From NCBI RefSeq assembly GCF_018257795.1, contig NZ_JAERJD010000010.1, positions 105,353 to 169,352 on the forward strand: a DNA stretch of 64,000 bases, written 5' to 3'. Shown in pieces: positions 19,288-30,960 of the stretch. This DNA comes from Citrobacter sp. JGM124 (GTDB lineage Bacteria > Pseudomonadota > Gammaproteobacteria > Enterobacterales > Enterobacteriaceae). The notes under the pieces were generated by a model, which was given only the letters and a program-made list of their open reading frames with translations, was not told the origin of the DNA and made no database searches. The translations under genes and the position numbers were made by a program. Each line of letters starts with the position of its first letter. Positions within the stretch are counted from its first letter, which is position 1.

Positions 19288-20298
19288 TTAAAATCCCGGG
19301 GCTAACGTCGCCACCATCACCGCTTTAATGGTATGCATGCGGTTCTCTGCCTGAGAGAATACCACGCTGTGCGCAGACTCAAAGACATCATCAGTCACTT
19401 CCATACCCTCATGTAGGTCGAAGTCCTCCGCCATTTGTTTGCCGAGGGTCGTTTTTTCATCATGGAAAGCCGGCAGACAGTGCAGGAACTTCACCTGAGG
19501 ATTGCCGGTCAGTGCCAGCATCTGCTGGTTGACTTGATAAGGACGTAGCAGGGCGATACGTTCAGCCCATTTTTCTTTCGGCTCGCCCATGGACACCCAA
19601 ACATCGGTGTAGATAAAATCAGCGCCGTTTACGCCTGCCGCAATGTCTTCAGTCAGGGTTATTTTCCCCCCACGCTGGGTGGCAAGCTCACGACACTGAT
19701 TGACCAGTTCGGTATTTGGCCAGCAATCTTTAGGGGCGACCAGGCGAAGATCAAGACCGGTCAATGCGGCTGCTTCCAGCATGGAATTCCCCATGTTATT
19801 GCGCGCATCCCCCACATAAGCCAGGGTCATCTGTTGAAACGTTTTGCCGGGTAAATATTCCTGCATGGTCAGCAGGTCAGCCAGTAGCTGGGTGGGGTGA
19901 AACTCGTTGGTCAGACCATTCCAGACGGGAACCCCAGCATATTCAGCCAGCGTTTCAACGATCTCCTGACCATATCCCCGATACTGAATACCATCATATA
20001 TCCGCCCTAATACTCTGGCGGTATCTTTTATTGATTCTTTATGTCCAATTTGGCTGCCACTGGGGCCAAGCCAGGTGACACGGGCCCCCTGGTCATAAGC
20101 GGCAACTTCGAAAGAGCAGCGAGTTCTGGTCGAATCTTTTTCGAAGATGAGCGCAATGTTTTTCCCTGTAAGATTTTGATTTTCAACTCCTTCTTTTTTG
20201 TCTTTTTTTAACTTAGCAGACAGGAGCAGTAATTCGTCAAGCTGGGCGGGGGTAAAATCGAGCAGTCTGAGAAAGTGTTTCTGATAAAAGTGACTCAT
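19288..20298 (-). CDS. argI: ArgI, ornithine carbamoyltransferase
   Basis: 336 residues from the ATG that gives [15 protein letters not shown]; an in-frame ATG at 20316 would add six residues absent from E. coli ArgI. It makes citrulline from ornithine and carbamoyl phosphate. The carbamoyl-phosphate motif [12 protein letters not shown], the [13 protein letters not shown] loop and the ornithine-binding HCLPAFHDE are all intact. Two ARG boxes lie just upstream. Confidence 0.97.
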   Translation of the reverse strand: MSHFYQKHFLRLLDFTPAQLDELLLLSAKLKKDKKEGVENQNLTGKNIALIFEKDSTRTRCSFEVAAYDQGARVTWLGPSGSQIGHKESIKDTARVLGRIYDGIQYRGYGQEIVETLAEYAGVPVWNGLTNEFHPTQLLADLLTMQEYLPGKTFQQMTLAYVGDARNNMGNSMLEAAALTGLDLRLVAPKDCWPNTELVNQCRELATQRGGKITLTEDIAAGVNGADFIYTDVWVSMGEPKEKWAERIALLRPYQVNQQMLALTGNPQVKFLHCLPAFHDEKTTLGKQMAEDFDLHEGMEVTDDVFESAHSVVFSQAENRMHTIKAVMVATLAPGF

Positions 20299-20325
20299 TT
20301 TGACCTCACATGGCACACGCCGTAA

Positions 20326-20364
20326 ATTGAATTAAAATTCAATTTATATGTATGAATATTCAAT
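20326..20364 (-). promoter_or_regulatory. Tandem ARG boxes (ArgR operator) of argI
   Basis: Two 18-bp boxes: 20326-20343 has TGAAT-TAAA-ATTCA, a perfect core; 20347-20364 has TGTAT-GAAT-ATTCA. They are separated by 3 bp, the usual ArgR operator layout, and sit 28 bp upstream of the start codon. Confidence 0.9.
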
Positions 20365-20463
20365 TGCAAGCCCGGGGGAGAAATCTTTGCCGGGAAAGGT
20401 GGAGGCAGACCGCGACGTATGTGAGAATAAGCACCATGTGCCGATACATGTGAGGACAGGATC

Positions 20464-20883
20464 ATGGCAAATTCAGAACAGCTAGAAGAGCAGCGAGAAG
20501 AGACCCGTTTAATTATTGAAGAACTTCTGGAAGATGGTAGTGATCCAGATGCACTTTACACCATTGAACATCATCTTTCCGCTGATGATTTTGAAACGCT
20601 TGAAAAGGCGGCAGTAGAAGCCTTTAAACTGGGCTATGAAGTGACAGATCCTGAAGAGCTGGAAGTTGAAGAAGGTGACATGGTCATTTGCTGTGATGTG
20701 CTAAGTGAGAGCGCATTAAATGCCGAGTTGATTGATGCTCAGGTACTGCAGTTAATGACTCTGGCTGAAAAGTTTAATGTAGAATATGACGGCTGGGGCA
20801 CCTACTTTGAAGGCGAAGAGGGTGACGAAGACCAGGACGATGAAGACGAAGATGATGAAGATGACGACGGTGTGCGTCACTAA
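20464..20883 (+). CDS. rraB: RraB, regulator of RNase E
   Basis: 139 residues (E. coli 138). It binds RNase E and inhibits its endonuclease action, altering degradosome composition. The body ([30 protein letters not shown]) matches E. coli, and the C-terminus is a run of Asp/Glu (about residues 117-135), as in the family. It is divergent from argI. Confidence 0.96.
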   Translation: MANSEQLEEQREETRLIIEELLEDGSDPDALYTIEHHLSADDFETLEKAAVEAFKLGYEVTDPEELEVEEGDMVICCDVLSESALNAELIDAQVLQLMTLAEKFNVEYDGWGTYFEGEEGDEDQDDEDEDDEDDDGVRH

Positions 20884-20932
20884 GCATCGATAGTGGGGCA
20901 GCAGCGTTGGCTGCTGTACTCCAGGATAAGGC

Positions 20933-21697
20933 ATGAACCTACAGTTACTCCTCTCACCCATTCGTGATTTTTTGCACTGTCCAACGCCTGAGGCATGGAT
21001 TGCACAAGCTCGCAAACCTGAAAATCTACCGTTGTTACTTACCGACCACCTAATATGCGAACTCAAAGCAGCCCAGACGGCGATGTTTCTGATACGCAAA
21101 TACGTGGCGGATAAAGAAGGCGCCCACACGCTACTTGCCTGGTTACGTCCTTACGAACATTTTGCATTCAGTGGCGGGCCGGAGCCCGACTTCCTGGCAT
21201 TGCATAAAGGCCTGAGCAAAAAGCTGATGCCGAAAACACAAGGTGAGTGGCAACAGAACCTGATTGACAGCATGGTATTGCTAATAAAAGAAGAGCTGCA
21301 TCACTTCTGGCAAGTACGTGAAATCATGGTAGCCAGGGGGATTCCGTATGTGAAAATGACAGCCAGCCGTTACGCGAAGGGGCTATTAAGTGAAACCCGT
21401 ACCCATGAACCCCTCATGCTGGTGGATAAACTGATCTGTGGGGCATATATCGAAGCCCGATCTTGTGAGCGCTTCGCGGTACTTGCCCCCTTGCTTGATA
21501 CTGAACTCAGTCATTTTTACTTCTCATTACTCCGATCAGAAGCACGGCATTACCAGGATTATCTCAATCTGGCACAGCAAGTTGCCGGGGGAAATATTCA
21601 GGACAGGGTGTGCTTTTTTGGTGAGGTCGAGGCCGGACTCATCCAGCGTCATGATGATACTTTCCGTTTTCATAGCGGCATCCCAGCAGTGGGGTAA
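20933..21697 (+). CDS. miaE: MiaE, tRNA 2-methylthio-N6-isopentenyladenosine-37 hydroxylase
   Basis: 254 residues. This non-haem di-iron monooxygenase hydroxylates the isopentenyl group of ms2i6A-37 to ms2io6A. Iron ligands appear in the pattern CELKAAQTA, KEELHHFWQV and RSEARHYQDY. It occurs in Salmonella and other enterics next to rraB but not in E. coli K-12. It lies 50 bp after rraB on the same strand. Confidence 0.92.
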   Translation: MNLQLLLSPIRDFLHCPTPEAWIAQARKPENLPLLLTDHLICELKAAQTAMFLIRKYVADKEGAHTLLAWLRPYEHFAFSGGPEPDFLALHKGLSKKLMPKTQGEWQQNLIDSMVLLIKEELHHFWQVREIMVARGIPYVKMTASRYAKGLLSETRTHEPLMLVDKLICGAYIEARSCERFAVLAPLLDTELSHFYFSLLRSEARHYQDYLNLAQQVAGGNIQDRVCFFGEVEAGLIQRHDDTFRFHSGIPAVG

Positions 21698-21807
21698 AAA
21701 TCTGATCATGGTCAGTCATTCATCTGAGCGGCTAATGGCGTTTACTGCTTGAACCTTGTTACCGGAGTCGTTAAGTTAACGACGATTTTTATGCCCTGGA
21801 AGAGACC

Positions 21808-22398
21808 ATGATTACCCTTGCTCTGATTGACGATCACCTTATCGTACGTTCAGGTTTTGCTCAGTTGCTGGCGCTGGAACCGGATTTCCAGGTCGTGGCC
21901 GAATTTGGTTCCGGGCGTGACGCGCTGGCAGGGTTGCCGGGGCGGGGTGTCCAGGTGTGTATTTGTGACATCTCAATGCCCGACATGTCGGGGCTGGATT
22001 TACTGGGCCAGCTTCCCCAGGGTATGGGTACGATTATGTTGTCAGTTCATGATAGCCCGGCACTGATCGAACAAGCCTTAAAAGCCGGGGCTCGTGGTTT
22101 TTTATCCAAACGCTGTAGTCCGGACGAATTAGTCGCCGCGGTTCATACCGTTGCTACTGGTGGCTGTTACCTGACTCCGGATATAGCGAGAAAACTCACG
22201 GTAGGGAGACAGGACCCACTGACCCGGCGTGAGCGGCAGGTGGCTGAAAAGCTGGCTCATGGCATGGCAGTCAAAGAGATCGCCGCAGAACTGGGACTGT
22301 CACCCAAGACGGTGCACGTCCATCGGGCAAATTTGATGGAAAAGCTCGATGTTAATAATGATGTCGAGCTGGCTCGTTATATGTTTGCTGGCTGGTAA
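21808..22398 (+). CDS. uhpA: UhpA, response regulator of hexose phosphate uptake
   Basis: 196 residues. The receiver domain has the acidic pair DD at 8-9 and the phosphorylated Asp54 ([12 protein letters not shown]). The C-terminal LuxR-type helix-turn-helix reads [15 protein letters not shown] and [20 protein letters not shown]. Phospho-UhpA activates uhpT. The stop overlaps the uhpB start (TAATG), the compact order also found in E. coli. Confidence 0.97.
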   Translation: MITLALIDDHLIVRSGFAQLLALEPDFQVVAEFGSGRDALAGLPGRGVQVCICDISMPDMSGLDLLGQLPQGMGTIMLSVHDSPALIEQALKAGARGFLSKRCSPDELVAAVHTVATGGCYLTPDIARKLTVGRQDPLTRRERQVAEKLAHGMAVKEIAAELGLSPKTVHVHRANLMEKLDVNNDVELARYMFAGW

Positions 22399-23897
22399 TG
22401 CGAGGCTTTTTTCCCCGACTGGCCGGGATCGTTGCCAGTTTTTTCATTTTCTCCGCCGCCTGGTTTTGTCTGTGGAGTATTAGTCTTCATTTAGTCGACA
22501 GCCCGGAACTGGCCGTTCTGTTATTTCCCTTCGGCCTGCGCATGGGGTTAATGCTGCAGTGCCCGCGCAGTTACTGGCTGGTATTATTGGCTACTGAGTG
22601 GTTACTGCTGGGCTGGCTAGCCTGGCAAGTTTCATTGCTCCATTTACCTTTTTTATTGATCGGCAGTTTACTCAGCATGCTGCCAGTGGTGCTCATTTCC
22701 CGCTATTCGGATCAGCAAGACTGGCAAACGTTACTGCGTCAGGGGGCTGCCCTGGTTGTCGCTGCCTTGCTACAGTCAGTTCCCTGGATAGAACAAGGGG
22801 CCACGGCATTGCATGCCTTATTGTTAGCGCTAACGGGGAGTTTAACGCTGGCACCCATCTGTCTGGTTATCTGGCGCTATCTCACCAGTACAGTCTGGCA
22901 CCCCTTGGGACCATCTCTGGTTACTCAGCCGGTCAACTGGCGTGCCCGCCACCTTATCTGGTATTTGGTACTGTTCGCCATCAGCCTGTGGCTGCAATTA
23001 GGGCTGCCTGCCGAGTTATCACGCTTTACACCATTTTGCCTGGCATTACCGATTATCGCCCTCGCCTGGCATTATGGCTGGCAAGGTGCACTCATTGCGA
23101 CGTTAATGAATGCTATTGCCCTGATAGCCAGCCAGACGTGGCACGCTTATCCGGTAGATTTATTATTGTCATTACTGGCCCAGAGCCTGACGGGCCTGTT
23201 ATTGGGCGCAGGAATTCAACGTTTGCGTGAACTCAATCTTTCATTACACACCGAGCTTCAGCGTAACCATCGTCTGATGGAACGTTTACTGGAAACTGAA
23301 GAGAGCGTTCGGCAAGATGTGGCGCGGGAACTGCATGACGACATCGGGCAGACGATTACCGCGATTCGTACTCAGGCCAATATTGTTCAACGACTGGCGG
23401 CGGACAGTACGGCTATTAAACAGAGCGCGACCCATATTGAGCAACTCTCCCTGGGGATTTACGATTCAGTGCGTCGTCTGTTAGGGCGGTTACGCCCACG
23501 GCAGCTCGATGATTTACCCTTGTCCCAGGCCATAAGCGGATTAGTCAGAGAGATGGAACTTGCCGGGCAGGGTATTATCAGCCATATCGACTGGCAGATA
23601 GAAGAATCAGTACTCAGCGAAAGCCAGCGCGTCACTCTATTTCGTATTTGCCAGGAGGGGCTGAATAACATTGTGAAACACGCCAACGCACGGGTGGTCA
23701 CATTACATGGCTGGCAGCAAGACAAGCAATTGATGCTGGTGATTAACGATGATGGGAGTGGTTTGCCCAATGATGCTGGGCAGCCTGGCTTTGGTCTGAC
23801 GGGAATGCGTGAACGAGTGTCGGCATTAGGTGGAACACTGATGATTTCTTGTACTCATGGCACCCGTGTCAGCGTTACTCTCCCGTTAGGCTGGTAA
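22398..23897 (+). CDS. uhpB: UhpB, sensor histidine kinase
   Basis: 499 residues. The N-terminal half (about 1-280) is a MASE1-like membrane domain with roughly eight helices; the cytoplasmic half has the HisKA_3 box [18 protein letters not shown] with the phospho-His near residue 313, then an ATPase domain ending [16 protein letters not shown]. It works with UhpC, which senses external glucose 6-phosphate, and phosphorylates UhpA. Confidence 0.96.
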   Translation: MRGFFPRLAGIVASFFIFSAAWFCLWSISLHLVDSPELAVLLFPFGLRMGLMLQCPRSYWLVLLATEWLLLGWLAWQVSLLHLPFLLIGSLLSMLPVVLISRYSDQQDWQTLLRQGAALVVAALLQSVPWIEQGATALHALLLALTGSLTLAPICLVIWRYLTSTVWHPLGPSLVTQPVNWRARHLIWYLVLFAISLWLQLGLPAELSRFTPFCLALPIIALAWHYGWQGALIATLMNAIALIASQTWHAYPVDLLLSLLAQSLTGLLLGAGIQRLRELNLSLHTELQRNHRLMERLLETEESVRQDVARELHDDIGQTITAIRTQANIVQRLAADSTAIKQSATHIEQLSLGIYDSVRRLLGRLRPRQLDDLPLSQAISGLVREMELAGQGIISHIDWQIEESVLSESQRVTLFRICQEGLNNIVKHANARVVTLHGWQQDKQLMLVINDDGSGLPNDAGQPGFGLTGMRERVSALGGTLMISCTHGTRVSVTLPLGW

Positions 23898-23908
23898 GAG
23901 ACATCTTC

Positions 23909-25231
23909 ATGTTGGGATTTTTAAAAGTACCAAAAAATATTCAGCCATTGGGTGACAAACAGGAAATCGATCGCCGTTATCGTTACTGGCGTAAACATAT
24001 ACTCCTGACTATCTGGCTCGGCTATGCTCTGTTCTATTTTACCCGTAAAGGCTTTAATGCGGCGGCACCAGAGATCCTCGCTACTGGCGTGATGACCCGA
24101 ACGGATATGGGACTACTGGCGACCCTTTTTTATATCACGTATGGCTTGTCAAAGTTCCTCTCGGGTATTGTCAGTGACGGCTCCAATGCCCGTTATTTTA
24201 TGGGACTGGGGCTGATTGCCACTGGGGTGATCAATATCCTGTTTGGTTTTTCAACATCGTTGTGGGTCTTCGCTTTTTTATGGATGCTGAATGCCTTTTT
24301 TCAGGCTTGGGGCTCGCCAGTCTGTGCCCGTTTGCTGACCGCATGGTACTCCCGCACGGAACGAGGGAGCTGGTGGGCGTTATGGAATACGGCCCACAAT
24401 ATTGGTGGGGCATTAATTCCCATGATGATGGGGGCGGTAGCCCTGCATTATGGCTGGCGCAGTGGCATGATCATTGCCGGGATAATGGCGATTATTGGTG
24501 GGCTATTTATCTGCTGGCGTCTGCGGGACAAACCACAAAGCCTTGGTTTACCCGCCGTGGGGGAGTGGCGAAATGATGCCCTTGATATTGCGCAGCAGCA
24601 TGAAGGTATCGGTCTGTCACAAAAAGCGATCCTTTATAAATATGTGCTCGGCAATCCTTACATTTGGTTGTTATCCCTGTGTTATGTGCTGGTCTATGTG
24701 GTGCGTGCCGCCATCAATGACTGGGGTAATTTGTATATGTCTGAAACACTGAATGTGGATTTAGTGACAGCGAACTCTGCTGTGACCATGTTTGAGTTGG
24801 GTGGATTCATTGGTGCGCTGGTCGCGGGTTGGGGCTCAGATAAACTGTTTAATGGCAACCGGGGGCCGATGAATTTAATCTTTGCTGCCGGGATCTTACT
24901 CTCTGTGGGATCTTTGTGGCTGATGCCTTTTCACACTTACGTGATGCAGGCAGCCTGTTTTTTTACTGTTGGTTTTTTTGTTTTTGGCCCACAAATGCTG
25001 ATTGGCATGGCGGCGGCTGAGTGCTCCCATAAAGATGCAGCAGGTGCTGCTACTGGGTTTGTTGGTCTGTTTGCTTATCTTGGCGCTTCTCTGTCTGGCT
25101 GGCCGCTGGCATGGGTTATTGACGTCTGGCACTGGAACGGTTTTTTTGTGGTGATATCCATCGCTGCTGGAACCTCTGCGCTCTTTTTACTGCCATTTTT
25201 AAATGCCCAGGCCCCACGTCCTTTGACTTAA
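23909..25231 (+). CDS. uhpC: UhpC, membrane sensor for glucose 6-phosphate
   Basis: 440 residues from the ATG at 23909 (MLGFLKVPKN), matching E. coli UhpC; a longer frame starting at 23849 lies inside uhpB and is rejected. It is an MFS organophosphate:Pi antiporter homologue with about 12 membrane helices that serves as receptor rather than bulk transporter. WYSRTERGSWWALWNTAHNI is the conserved central stretch. It starts 11 bp after uhpB. Confidence 0.96.
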   Translation: MLGFLKVPKNIQPLGDKQEIDRRYRYWRKHILLTIWLGYALFYFTRKGFNAAAPEILATGVMTRTDMGLLATLFYITYGLSKFLSGIVSDGSNARYFMGLGLIATGVINILFGFSTSLWVFAFLWMLNAFFQAWGSPVCARLLTAWYSRTERGSWWALWNTAHNIGGALIPMMMGAVALHYGWRSGMIIAGIMAIIGGLFICWRLRDKPQSLGLPAVGEWRNDALDIAQQHEGIGLSQKAILYKYVLGNPYIWLLSLCYVLVYVVRAAINDWGNLYMSETLNVDLVTANSAVTMFELGGFIGALVAGWGSDKLFNGNRGPMNLIFAAGILLSVGSLWLMPFHTYVMQAACFFTVGFFVFGPQMLIGMAAAECSHKDAAGAATGFVGLFAYLGASLSGWPLAWVIDVWHWNGFFVVISIAAGTSALFLLPFLNAQAPRPLT

Positions 25232-25290
25232 GTGTGACTCGCTTCACCTTTTTATATATACCATTCGGAAACTAGGATATTTTCTCGATC

Positions 25291-25314
25291 TAACCTGGAT
25301 GCTATCCCAGGTTA
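25291..25314. promoter_or_regulatory. Inverted repeat in the uhpC-uhpT gap
   Basis: TAACCTGG (25291-25298) and CCAGGTTA (25307-25314) form a perfect 8-bp inverted repeat with an 8-base spacer, 61 bp before uhpT. It may be a partial terminator after uhpC or part of the uhpT control region where UhpA and CRP act. Confidence 0.5.
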
Positions 25315-25374
25315 TATGGCCCCCTGATTTTTACAATAACGATATTATGTCGATGTTTTAATCAGGAATTATTC

Positions 25375-26763
25375 ATGCTGGCTTTTTTAAATCAGGTACG
25401 TAAACCCACGCTGGATCTGCCCCTCGAAGAGCGGCGCAAGATGTGGTTTAAGCCTTTTATGCAGTCATATCTGGTAGTTTTTATTGGCTACCTGACAATG
25501 TATTTGATTCGTAAGAATTTTAATATTGCACAAAACGACATGATCTCAACCTATGGGTTGAGCATGACACAATTAGGGATGATAGGGCTCGGGTTTTCTA
25601 TTACCTACGGTGTCGGCAAGACGCTGGTTTCCTACTATGCTGACGGTAAAAATACCAAACAATTCCTGCCGTTTATGTTGATCCTCTCTGCTATTTGTAT
25701 GCTGGGCTTTAGCGCCAGTATGGGGAGTGGCTCTGTCAGCCTGTTTTTGATGATTGCATTCTATTCACTCAGCGGGTTCTTCCAGAGCACCGGGGGGTCC
25801 TGTAGCTATTCAACTATTACCAAATGGACACCACGCCGTAAGCGTGGCAGCTATCTTGGAATGTGGAATATTTCCCATAATCTGGGGGGAGCCGGAGCCG
25901 CAGGTGTCGCGCTATTTGGTGCTAATTATCTGTTCGATGGGCATGTTATTGGCATGTTTATCTTCCCATCCATTATTGCTCTGATCGTCGGCTTTATTGC
26001 TCTGCGTTACGGCAACGACTCTCCAGAAGCTTATGGCCTGGGGAAAGCAGAGGAGCTGTTTGATGAGCCGTTGAGTGAAGAAGATCAGGAGACAGAAGAC
26101 TCAGCCATGACGAAATGGCAGATTTTTGTTGAGTATGTGCTGAAAAACAAAGTTATCTGGTTACTCTGCTTTGCTAATATTTTCCTGTATGTGGTGCGTA
26201 TCGGTATTGACCAGTGGTCAACGGTGTACGCTTACCAGGAGCTCAAGCTGTCCAAGGATGTCGCTATCCAGGGGTTCACCCTGTTTGAGGTAGGCGCACT
26301 GGTAGGAACCTTACTGTGGGGCTGGTTGTCTGATCTGGCAAACGGGCGTCGTGCCCTGGTGGCCTGTATTGCCCTGAGCCTGATTATCGCCACTCTGGGG
26401 ATTTATCAGCATGCCAGTAATCAGTATGTTTACCTTGGTTCTCTGTTTATTCTCGGTTTTCTGATTTTTGGCCCGCAATTGCTGATCGGTGTGGCGGCTG
26501 TCGGTTTTGTACCTAAGAAGGCTATCAGTGCTGCAGACGGTATCAAAGGGACTTTTGCTTATTTGATTGGTGACAGTTTTGCCAAGCTGGGTCTGGGTAT
26601 GATTGCTGACGGGACGCCCGTTTTTGGATTGACGGGCTGGGCGGGTACCTTTGCCGCTCTTGATGCCGCGGCTATCGGCTGTATCGTTTTGATGGCTATT
26701 GTTGCCATCCTGGAAGAACGAAAAATTCGCCGTCTCAAAAAATTAAGAGCACAAGCGGCATAA
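25375..26763 (+). CDS. uhpT: UhpT, hexose phosphate:phosphate antiporter
   Basis: 462 residues (E. coli 463), very closely matching E. coli ([40 protein letters not shown]). It is an inner-membrane MFS protein with 12 helices exchanging external sugar 6-phosphates, and fosfomycin, for internal phosphate. It is a separate transcription unit induced by phospho-UhpA, after a 143-bp gap behind uhpC. Confidence 0.98.
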   Translation: MLAFLNQVRKPTLDLPLEERRKMWFKPFMQSYLVVFIGYLTMYLIRKNFNIAQNDMISTYGLSMTQLGMIGLGFSITYGVGKTLVSYYADGKNTKQFLPFMLILSAICMLGFSASMGSGSVSLFLMIAFYSLSGFFQSTGGSCSYSTITKWTPRRKRGSYLGMWNISHNLGGAGAAGVALFGANYLFDGHVIGMFIFPSIIALIVGFIALRYGNDSPEAYGLGKAEELFDEPLSEEDQETEDSAMTKWQIFVEYVLKNKVIWLLCFANIFLYVVRIGIDQWSTVYAYQELKLSKDVAIQGFTLFEVGALVGTLLWGWLSDLANGRRALVACIALSLIIATLGIYQHASNQYVYLGSLFILGFLIFGPQLLIGVAAVGFVPKKAISAADGIKGTFAYLIGDSFAKLGLGMIADGTPVFGLTGWAGTFAALDAAAIGCIVLMAIVAILEERKIRRLKKLRAQAA

Positions 26764-26780
26764 GCGAAGAGATGCAGTGA

Positions 26781-26810
26781 ACAAGCGCCAGAAGTGAGCC
26801 TGGCGCTTGT
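26781..26810. terminator. Shared terminator between convergent uhpT and aaaT
   Basis: An 11-bp perfect stem, ACAAGCGCCAG (26781-26791) and CTGGCGCTTGT (26800-26810), with an 8-base loop. A short T-rich stretch follows on the + strand. Confidence 0.7.
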
Positions 26811-26829
26811 TGTCATCGTGTGCCGTGTA

Positions 26830-27339
26830 TCAGAGTGGTTTGAGCATTCTCACTTCGCAGTCTACATGACCGGTGCAGCCCAGCGGTTCATCAATATGCA
26901 CAAAGCCTAAGTGCTCGTAGAGCCCGATGGCTTCCTTCAGAAATGCGGTTGTTTCAAGGTAACACTGTTTAAACCCCTGATCCCTGGCGTATTCGATGGC
27001 CTGCAGTGCGAGCTGCTTCGCTAATCCTTTGCCACGAACCACGGAAGAAAAGTACATTTTCTGCAGCTCACAAATATCAGGCTGGCTACATAACAGTGGG
27101 GCAATCCCGCCACCGCCTACAACGACGCCGTCCATTTCCACCACCCAGAAAGCATGGCCGGGCTTGCTATAGACCTGATACAGCTCGTCAAGATCCGGGT
27201 CTGCAACGGTATAGCCCTTATCAGCAGTTAAACCATATTCAGCTGAAACCTGGCGAATAACCCGTGCGATAGCCGAATTATCATGGGGGGTTATCCGGCG
27301 AAACAGGCATTGTGGTTCAGCCAGCGTAGCAAGATTCAT
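26830..27339 (-). CDS. aaaT: AaaT/YjgM, GNAT acetyltransferase
   Basis: 169 residues, matching E. coli YjgM through the core ([36 protein letters not shown]). The acetyl-CoA loop reads [12 protein letters not shown]. The E. coli enzyme acetylates L-aspartate and related amino-acid analogues. It sits beside valS as in E. coli, here as a minus-strand gene behind the valS terminator. Confidence 0.9.
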   Translation of the reverse strand: MNLATLAEPQCLFRRITPHDNSAIARVIRQVSAEYGLTADKGYTVADPDLDELYQVYSKPGHAFWVVEMDGVVVGGGGIAPLLCSQPDICELQKMYFSSVVRGKGLAKQLALQAIEYARDQGFKQCYLETTAFLKEAIGLYEHLGFVHIDEPLGCTGHVDCEVRMLKPL

Positions 27340-27441
27340 ACATCACTCTTTAAAAAGTATAGAAGAAATAGCTGTTTTAAAACTACCCAGCATCAGGACA
27401 AGGCATTATCTTACCTGGCGGCGATAGTCGGGTCTAACAAT

Positions 27442-27470
27442 AAAAAGGCCGGGTAGCTACCCGGCCTTTT
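27442..27470 (-). terminator. valS terminator
   Basis: AAAAAGGCCGGGTAGCTACCCGGCCTTTT is self-complementary over nearly its whole length (two 13-base arms), giving a strong GC stem with T runs on both strands. It lies about 55 bp after the valS stop. Confidence 0.9.
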
Positions 27471-27523
27471 ATGGCAGGCCCGGAAAGAAAATGGCTATCT
27501 CTTTCTGGGGCTCCTCAGACTCA

Positions 27524-30379
27524 CTATAACGCAGCAATCACCGTCTGTTGCTCAATAAGCTTCGCCTTAGTATCAGCATAGCCATCCAGCTTTTCACGTT
27601 CCTTGGCAATCACGGCTTCTGGTGCCCGCGCGACAAAACCTTCGTTAGAGAGCTTACTTTCAATACGACCAATTTCTGCCTCTACTTTCGCGACTTCTTT
27701 TGCCAGACGTGCCAGTTCCGCCTGCTTGTCAATCAACCCGGCCATTGGGATCAGTAGTTCAGCGCCGTCGATAATCTTGGTCACAGAAACCGGGCCCTTA
27801 TCGCTGGCAGGCAGAATACTGATACTTTCCAGACGTGCCAGATTAAGCAGGAAGCTACGGTTTTCATTCACACGACGTTCAGCCTCAGCACTGACACCAC
27901 GTAACAGAACATCCAGCGGTTTACCTGGGGAGATATTCATCTCCGCACGGATATTACGCACAGCAGTAATAGCCTGTTTTAACCATTCGGTATCGGCCAG
28001 AGCAGCGGTATCATCCAGGCTGGCATCAAATGCCGGGAATGGCTGCAACATAATGGTATCGGCAGTGATGCCTTTCAGGGTTTTTACGCGCTGCCAGATA
28101 GTTTCAGTGATGAATGGAATGATCGGGTGTGCCAGGCGCAGTAAACCTTCCAGCACATTCACCAGTGTATTACGGGTGCCGCGTAATTCCGCCTCAGAAC
28201 CGCCATTCATCACTGGTTTGGTCAACTCCAGATACCAGTCACAGAACTGGTTCCAGGTGAATTCATAAAGAATGTTAGCCGCAATATCAAAGCGGTAGTT
28301 ATCCAGCGCTTCACGGTAAGCTTTTACGGTACGATTGAATTCAGCCAGGATCCAGTTATCCGCCAGCGACAGCACTCGTTCGCCGCCGTTAAAGCCACAA
28401 TCCTGCCCTTCGGTATTCATCAGCACGAAACGGCTGGCGTTCCATAACTTATTACAGAAGTTGCGATAACCTTCCAGGCGTTTCATATCCCAGTTGATAT
28501 CACGGCCGGTAGAGGCAAGTGCTGCCAGCGTAAAGCGCAGGGCATCAGTCCCGTGAGGCTCAATACCATTCGGGAACTGTTTCTCGGTACGTTTACGGAT
28601 CTTCTCTGCCATTTGTGGCTGCATCATATTGCCGGTACGTTTTTCCAGCAAATCTTCCAGCGAGATACCATCAACCATATCCAGTGGATCAATGACGTTA
28701 CCCTTTGATTTGGACATTTTCTGCCCTTCATCATCCCGGATAAGGCCAGTCATGTAGACGGTTTTAAACGGTACTTGTGGTTTGCCATCTTCATCTTTGA
28801 TGAAGTGCATGGTCAGCATGATCATGCGAGCAATCCAGAAGAAAATAATATCGAAACCGCTCACCATCACGCTGGTGGGGTGGAAAGTACGCAGCGCTTC
28901 AGTATTTTCTGGCCAGCCCAGTGTGGAGAAGGTCCACAAACCGGAAGAGAACCACGTGTCCAGGACGTCTTCATCCTGATTCAGTGCAATATCTGCTGGC
29001 AGATTATTTTCTGCGCGAACTTCGGCCTCATTCCGGCCAACATAGACGTTACCCTGGTCATCATACCACGCTGGAATACGGTGTCCCCACCACAACTGGC
29101 GTGAAATACACCAGTCCTGAATATCCCGCATCCAGGAGAAATACATATTTTCGTACTGTTTTGGTACGAACTGGATATCACCTTGTTCAACTGCTTCAAC
29201 AGCGACCTTTGCCAGGGGAGCGGTGCGCACATACCACTGGTCAGTCAGCATCGGCTCAATAACCACACCACCACGATCCCCATAAGGGACAGTTAAGTCG
29301 TGGGCTTTAATCTCATCCAGCAGCCCCAGTTCGTCAAAAGCAGCAACCACTGCCTTGCGGGCAGCAAAACGCTCAAGTTTCTGGAAAGCCGCAGGAATAT
29401 CAGCGCTATAAGCCTCGCAGGCTTCACCTTTAGTATCAAAAATTTCAGCCGCCTCACGGATATCACCGTCAAGTGTCAGAATATTGATCATTGGTAATTG
29501 GTGGCGGCGGCCAACTTCATAGTCATTAAAATCATGGGCAGGGGTGATTTTCACACAACCGGTGCCCTTTTCCATGTCCGCATGTTCATCACCAACGATA
29601 GGGATCCGGCGATTAACGAGCGGCAGAACCACAAACTTACCGATCAAGTCTTTGTAACGTGGATCTTCAGGATTCACAGCCACGCCGGTATCACCCAGCA
29701 CGGTTTCTGGACGTGTAGTGGCAACAACTAAATAATCTTTGCCATCGAGCGTTCGGGCACCGTCTGCTAAAGGGTAGCGCAAATGCCACATGGATCCTTT
29801 AGACTCACGGTTTTCTACTTCCAGATCGGAAATTGCGGTGCGTAGCTTAGGATCCCAGTTGACCAGACGTTTGCCGCGGTAGATCAGATCTTCTTTATAC
29901 AAACGAACAAAGACCTCTTTCACGGCATTGGACAAGCCTTCATCCATCGTGAAACGCTCACGTTCCCAGTCCACGGAGTTACCGAGGCGACGCATTTGAC
30001 GAGTGATCGTCCCGCCAGACTCTGCCTTCCATTGCCAAATTTTTTCGATAAAGGCATCACGACCATAGTCATGGCGTGTTTTACCTTCTTCGGCAGCAAT
30101 TTTACGCTCAACCACCATCTGGGTTGCGATACCCGCGTGATCGGTACCTGCTTGCCACAGGGTATTTTTGCCCTGCATACGCTGGTAACGGATCATGGTG
30201 TCCATGATGGTTTGCTGAAAGGCGTGACCCATATGCAAACTACCGGTGACGTTCGGCGGTGGGATCATGATGCAGAAGCTTTCCTGGCTCTGGTCGCCAT
30301 TCGGTTTAAAGTAGCCTTGCTGTTCCCAATGCTCGTAAAGCGGCTGTTCGATATCTTGCGGGTTATATGTCTTTTCCAT
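27524..30379 (-). CDS. valS: ValS, valyl-tRNA synthetase
   Basis: 951 residues, the E. coli length. A class I synthetase with the HIGH-type motif [16 protein letters not shown] near residue 40, an editing domain in the middle, and the KMSKS motif [10 protein letters not shown] near residue 555. The C-terminal coiled coil ([20 protein letters not shown]) is intact. It follows holC with a 6-bp gap on the same strand. Confidence 0.98.
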   Translation of the reverse strand: MEKTYNPQDIEQPLYEHWEQQGYFKPNGDQSQESFCIMIPPPNVTGSLHMGHAFQQTIMDTMIRYQRMQGKNTLWQAGTDHAGIATQMVVERKIAAEEGKTRHDYGRDAFIEKIWQWKAESGGTITRQMRRLGNSVDWERERFTMDEGLSNAVKEVFVRLYKEDLIYRGKRLVNWDPKLRTAISDLEVENRESKGSMWHLRYPLADGARTLDGKDYLVVATTRPETVLGDTGVAVNPEDPRYKDLIGKFVVLPLVNRRIPIVGDEHADMEKGTGCVKITPAHDFNDYEVGRRHQLPMINILTLDGDIREAAEIFDTKGEACEAYSADIPAAFQKLERFAARKAVVAAFDELGLLDEIKAHDLTVPYGDRGGVVIEPMLTDQWYVRTAPLAKVAVEAVEQGDIQFVPKQYENMYFSWMRDIQDWCISRQLWWGHRIPAWYDDQGNVYVGRNEAEVRAENNLPADIALNQDEDVLDTWFSSGLWTFSTLGWPENTEALRTFHPTSVMVSGFDIIFFWIARMIMLTMHFIKDEDGKPQVPFKTVYMTGLIRDDEGQKMSKSKGNVIDPLDMVDGISLEDLLEKRTGNMMQPQMAEKIRKRTEKQFPNGIEPHGTDALRFTLAALASTGRDINWDMKRLEGYRNFCNKLWNASRFVLMNTEGQDCGFNGGERVLSLADNWILAEFNRTVKAYREALDNYRFDIAANILYEFTWNQFCDWYLELTKPVMNGGSEAELRGTRNTLVNVLEGLLRLAHPIIPFITETIWQRVKTLKGITADTIMLQPFPAFDASLDDTAALADTEWLKQAITAVRNIRAEMNISPGKPLDVLLRGVSAEAERRVNENRSFLLNLARLESISILPASDKGPVSVTKIIDGAELLIPMAGLIDKQAELARLAKEVAKVEAEIGRIESKLSNEGFVARAPEAVIAKEREKLDGYADTKAKLIEQQTVIAAL

Positions 30380-30385
30380 GGTCTG

Positions 30386-30844
30386 TTATGTCGTTCCCGG
30401 CGGGGTATAGGTCGCCGTAGTCAAGTGGAAACCAGCAACGCGATACGCTTTATAACGTTCACGGGCCAGTTGTTTCTGGGATGCTTCGTCAGGGACGAAG
30501 TCTATCACTTCAAGGAAAGCGGTGGCAAAATCTGCGAACCAAGGCAGTAGAGAGATTAATATATCTCTGGGAGTGCTGCCGCGCCGTTCCGGCCAGGCCA
30601 GCTCAACAGGTGCCCCGTAGCGAGGCCCTTCCCCGGCGAGGTTATGCGGCACAAATGCCTGCACATCCCGTTGCCAGAGCGCTTCATCCAGGCGTATCGC
30701 TTGCTGCTCATTTTCACAGGCAACCAGCACGCGTTTGCCCGCACGAAATTTTTCTGCCGCCAGCTCACAGACCAACTGCTCAACAGCAGTGAGCCCATTG
30801 CGCGTGGTGTCATTGTCCAGCAGATAAAATATCGTGTTCTTCAT
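30386..30844 (-). CDS. holC: HolC, DNA polymerase III chi subunit
   Basis: 152 residues from the ATG giving MKNTIFYLLDNDTT, the E. coli start; an in-frame ATG at 30871 adds nine residues with no counterpart. Chi binds SSB and, with psi, links the clamp loader to the lagging strand. VPHNLAGEGPRYGAPVELAW and RERYKAYRVAGF match the family. It lies between pepA and valS, as in E. coli. Confidence 0.95.
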   Translation of the reverse strand: MKNTIFYLLDNDTTRNGLTAVEQLVCELAAEKFRAGKRVLVACENEQQAIRLDEALWQRDVQAFVPHNLAGEGPRYGAPVELAWPERRGSTPRDILISLLPWFADFATAFLEVIDFVPDEASQKQLARERYKAYRVAGFHLTTATYTPPGTT

Positions 30845-30908
30845 GGGTTCCCGTCTCAGCCTATTAATCACTCATTGTCTTCGTCATCAGGTTAACCGAC
30901 GGACGGTG

Positions 30909-30935
30909 TTAGCGGCTCTCAGGGAAAGCCGCTAA
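30909..30935 (-). terminator. Hairpin after pepA
   Basis: TTAGCGGCT (30909-30917) pairs with AGCCGCTAA (30927-30935), a 9-bp stem between pepA and holC. With no U tract it probably gives partial termination. Confidence 0.45.
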
Positions 30936-30960
30936 ACATCATGCCATCAGTGGCACTGAC

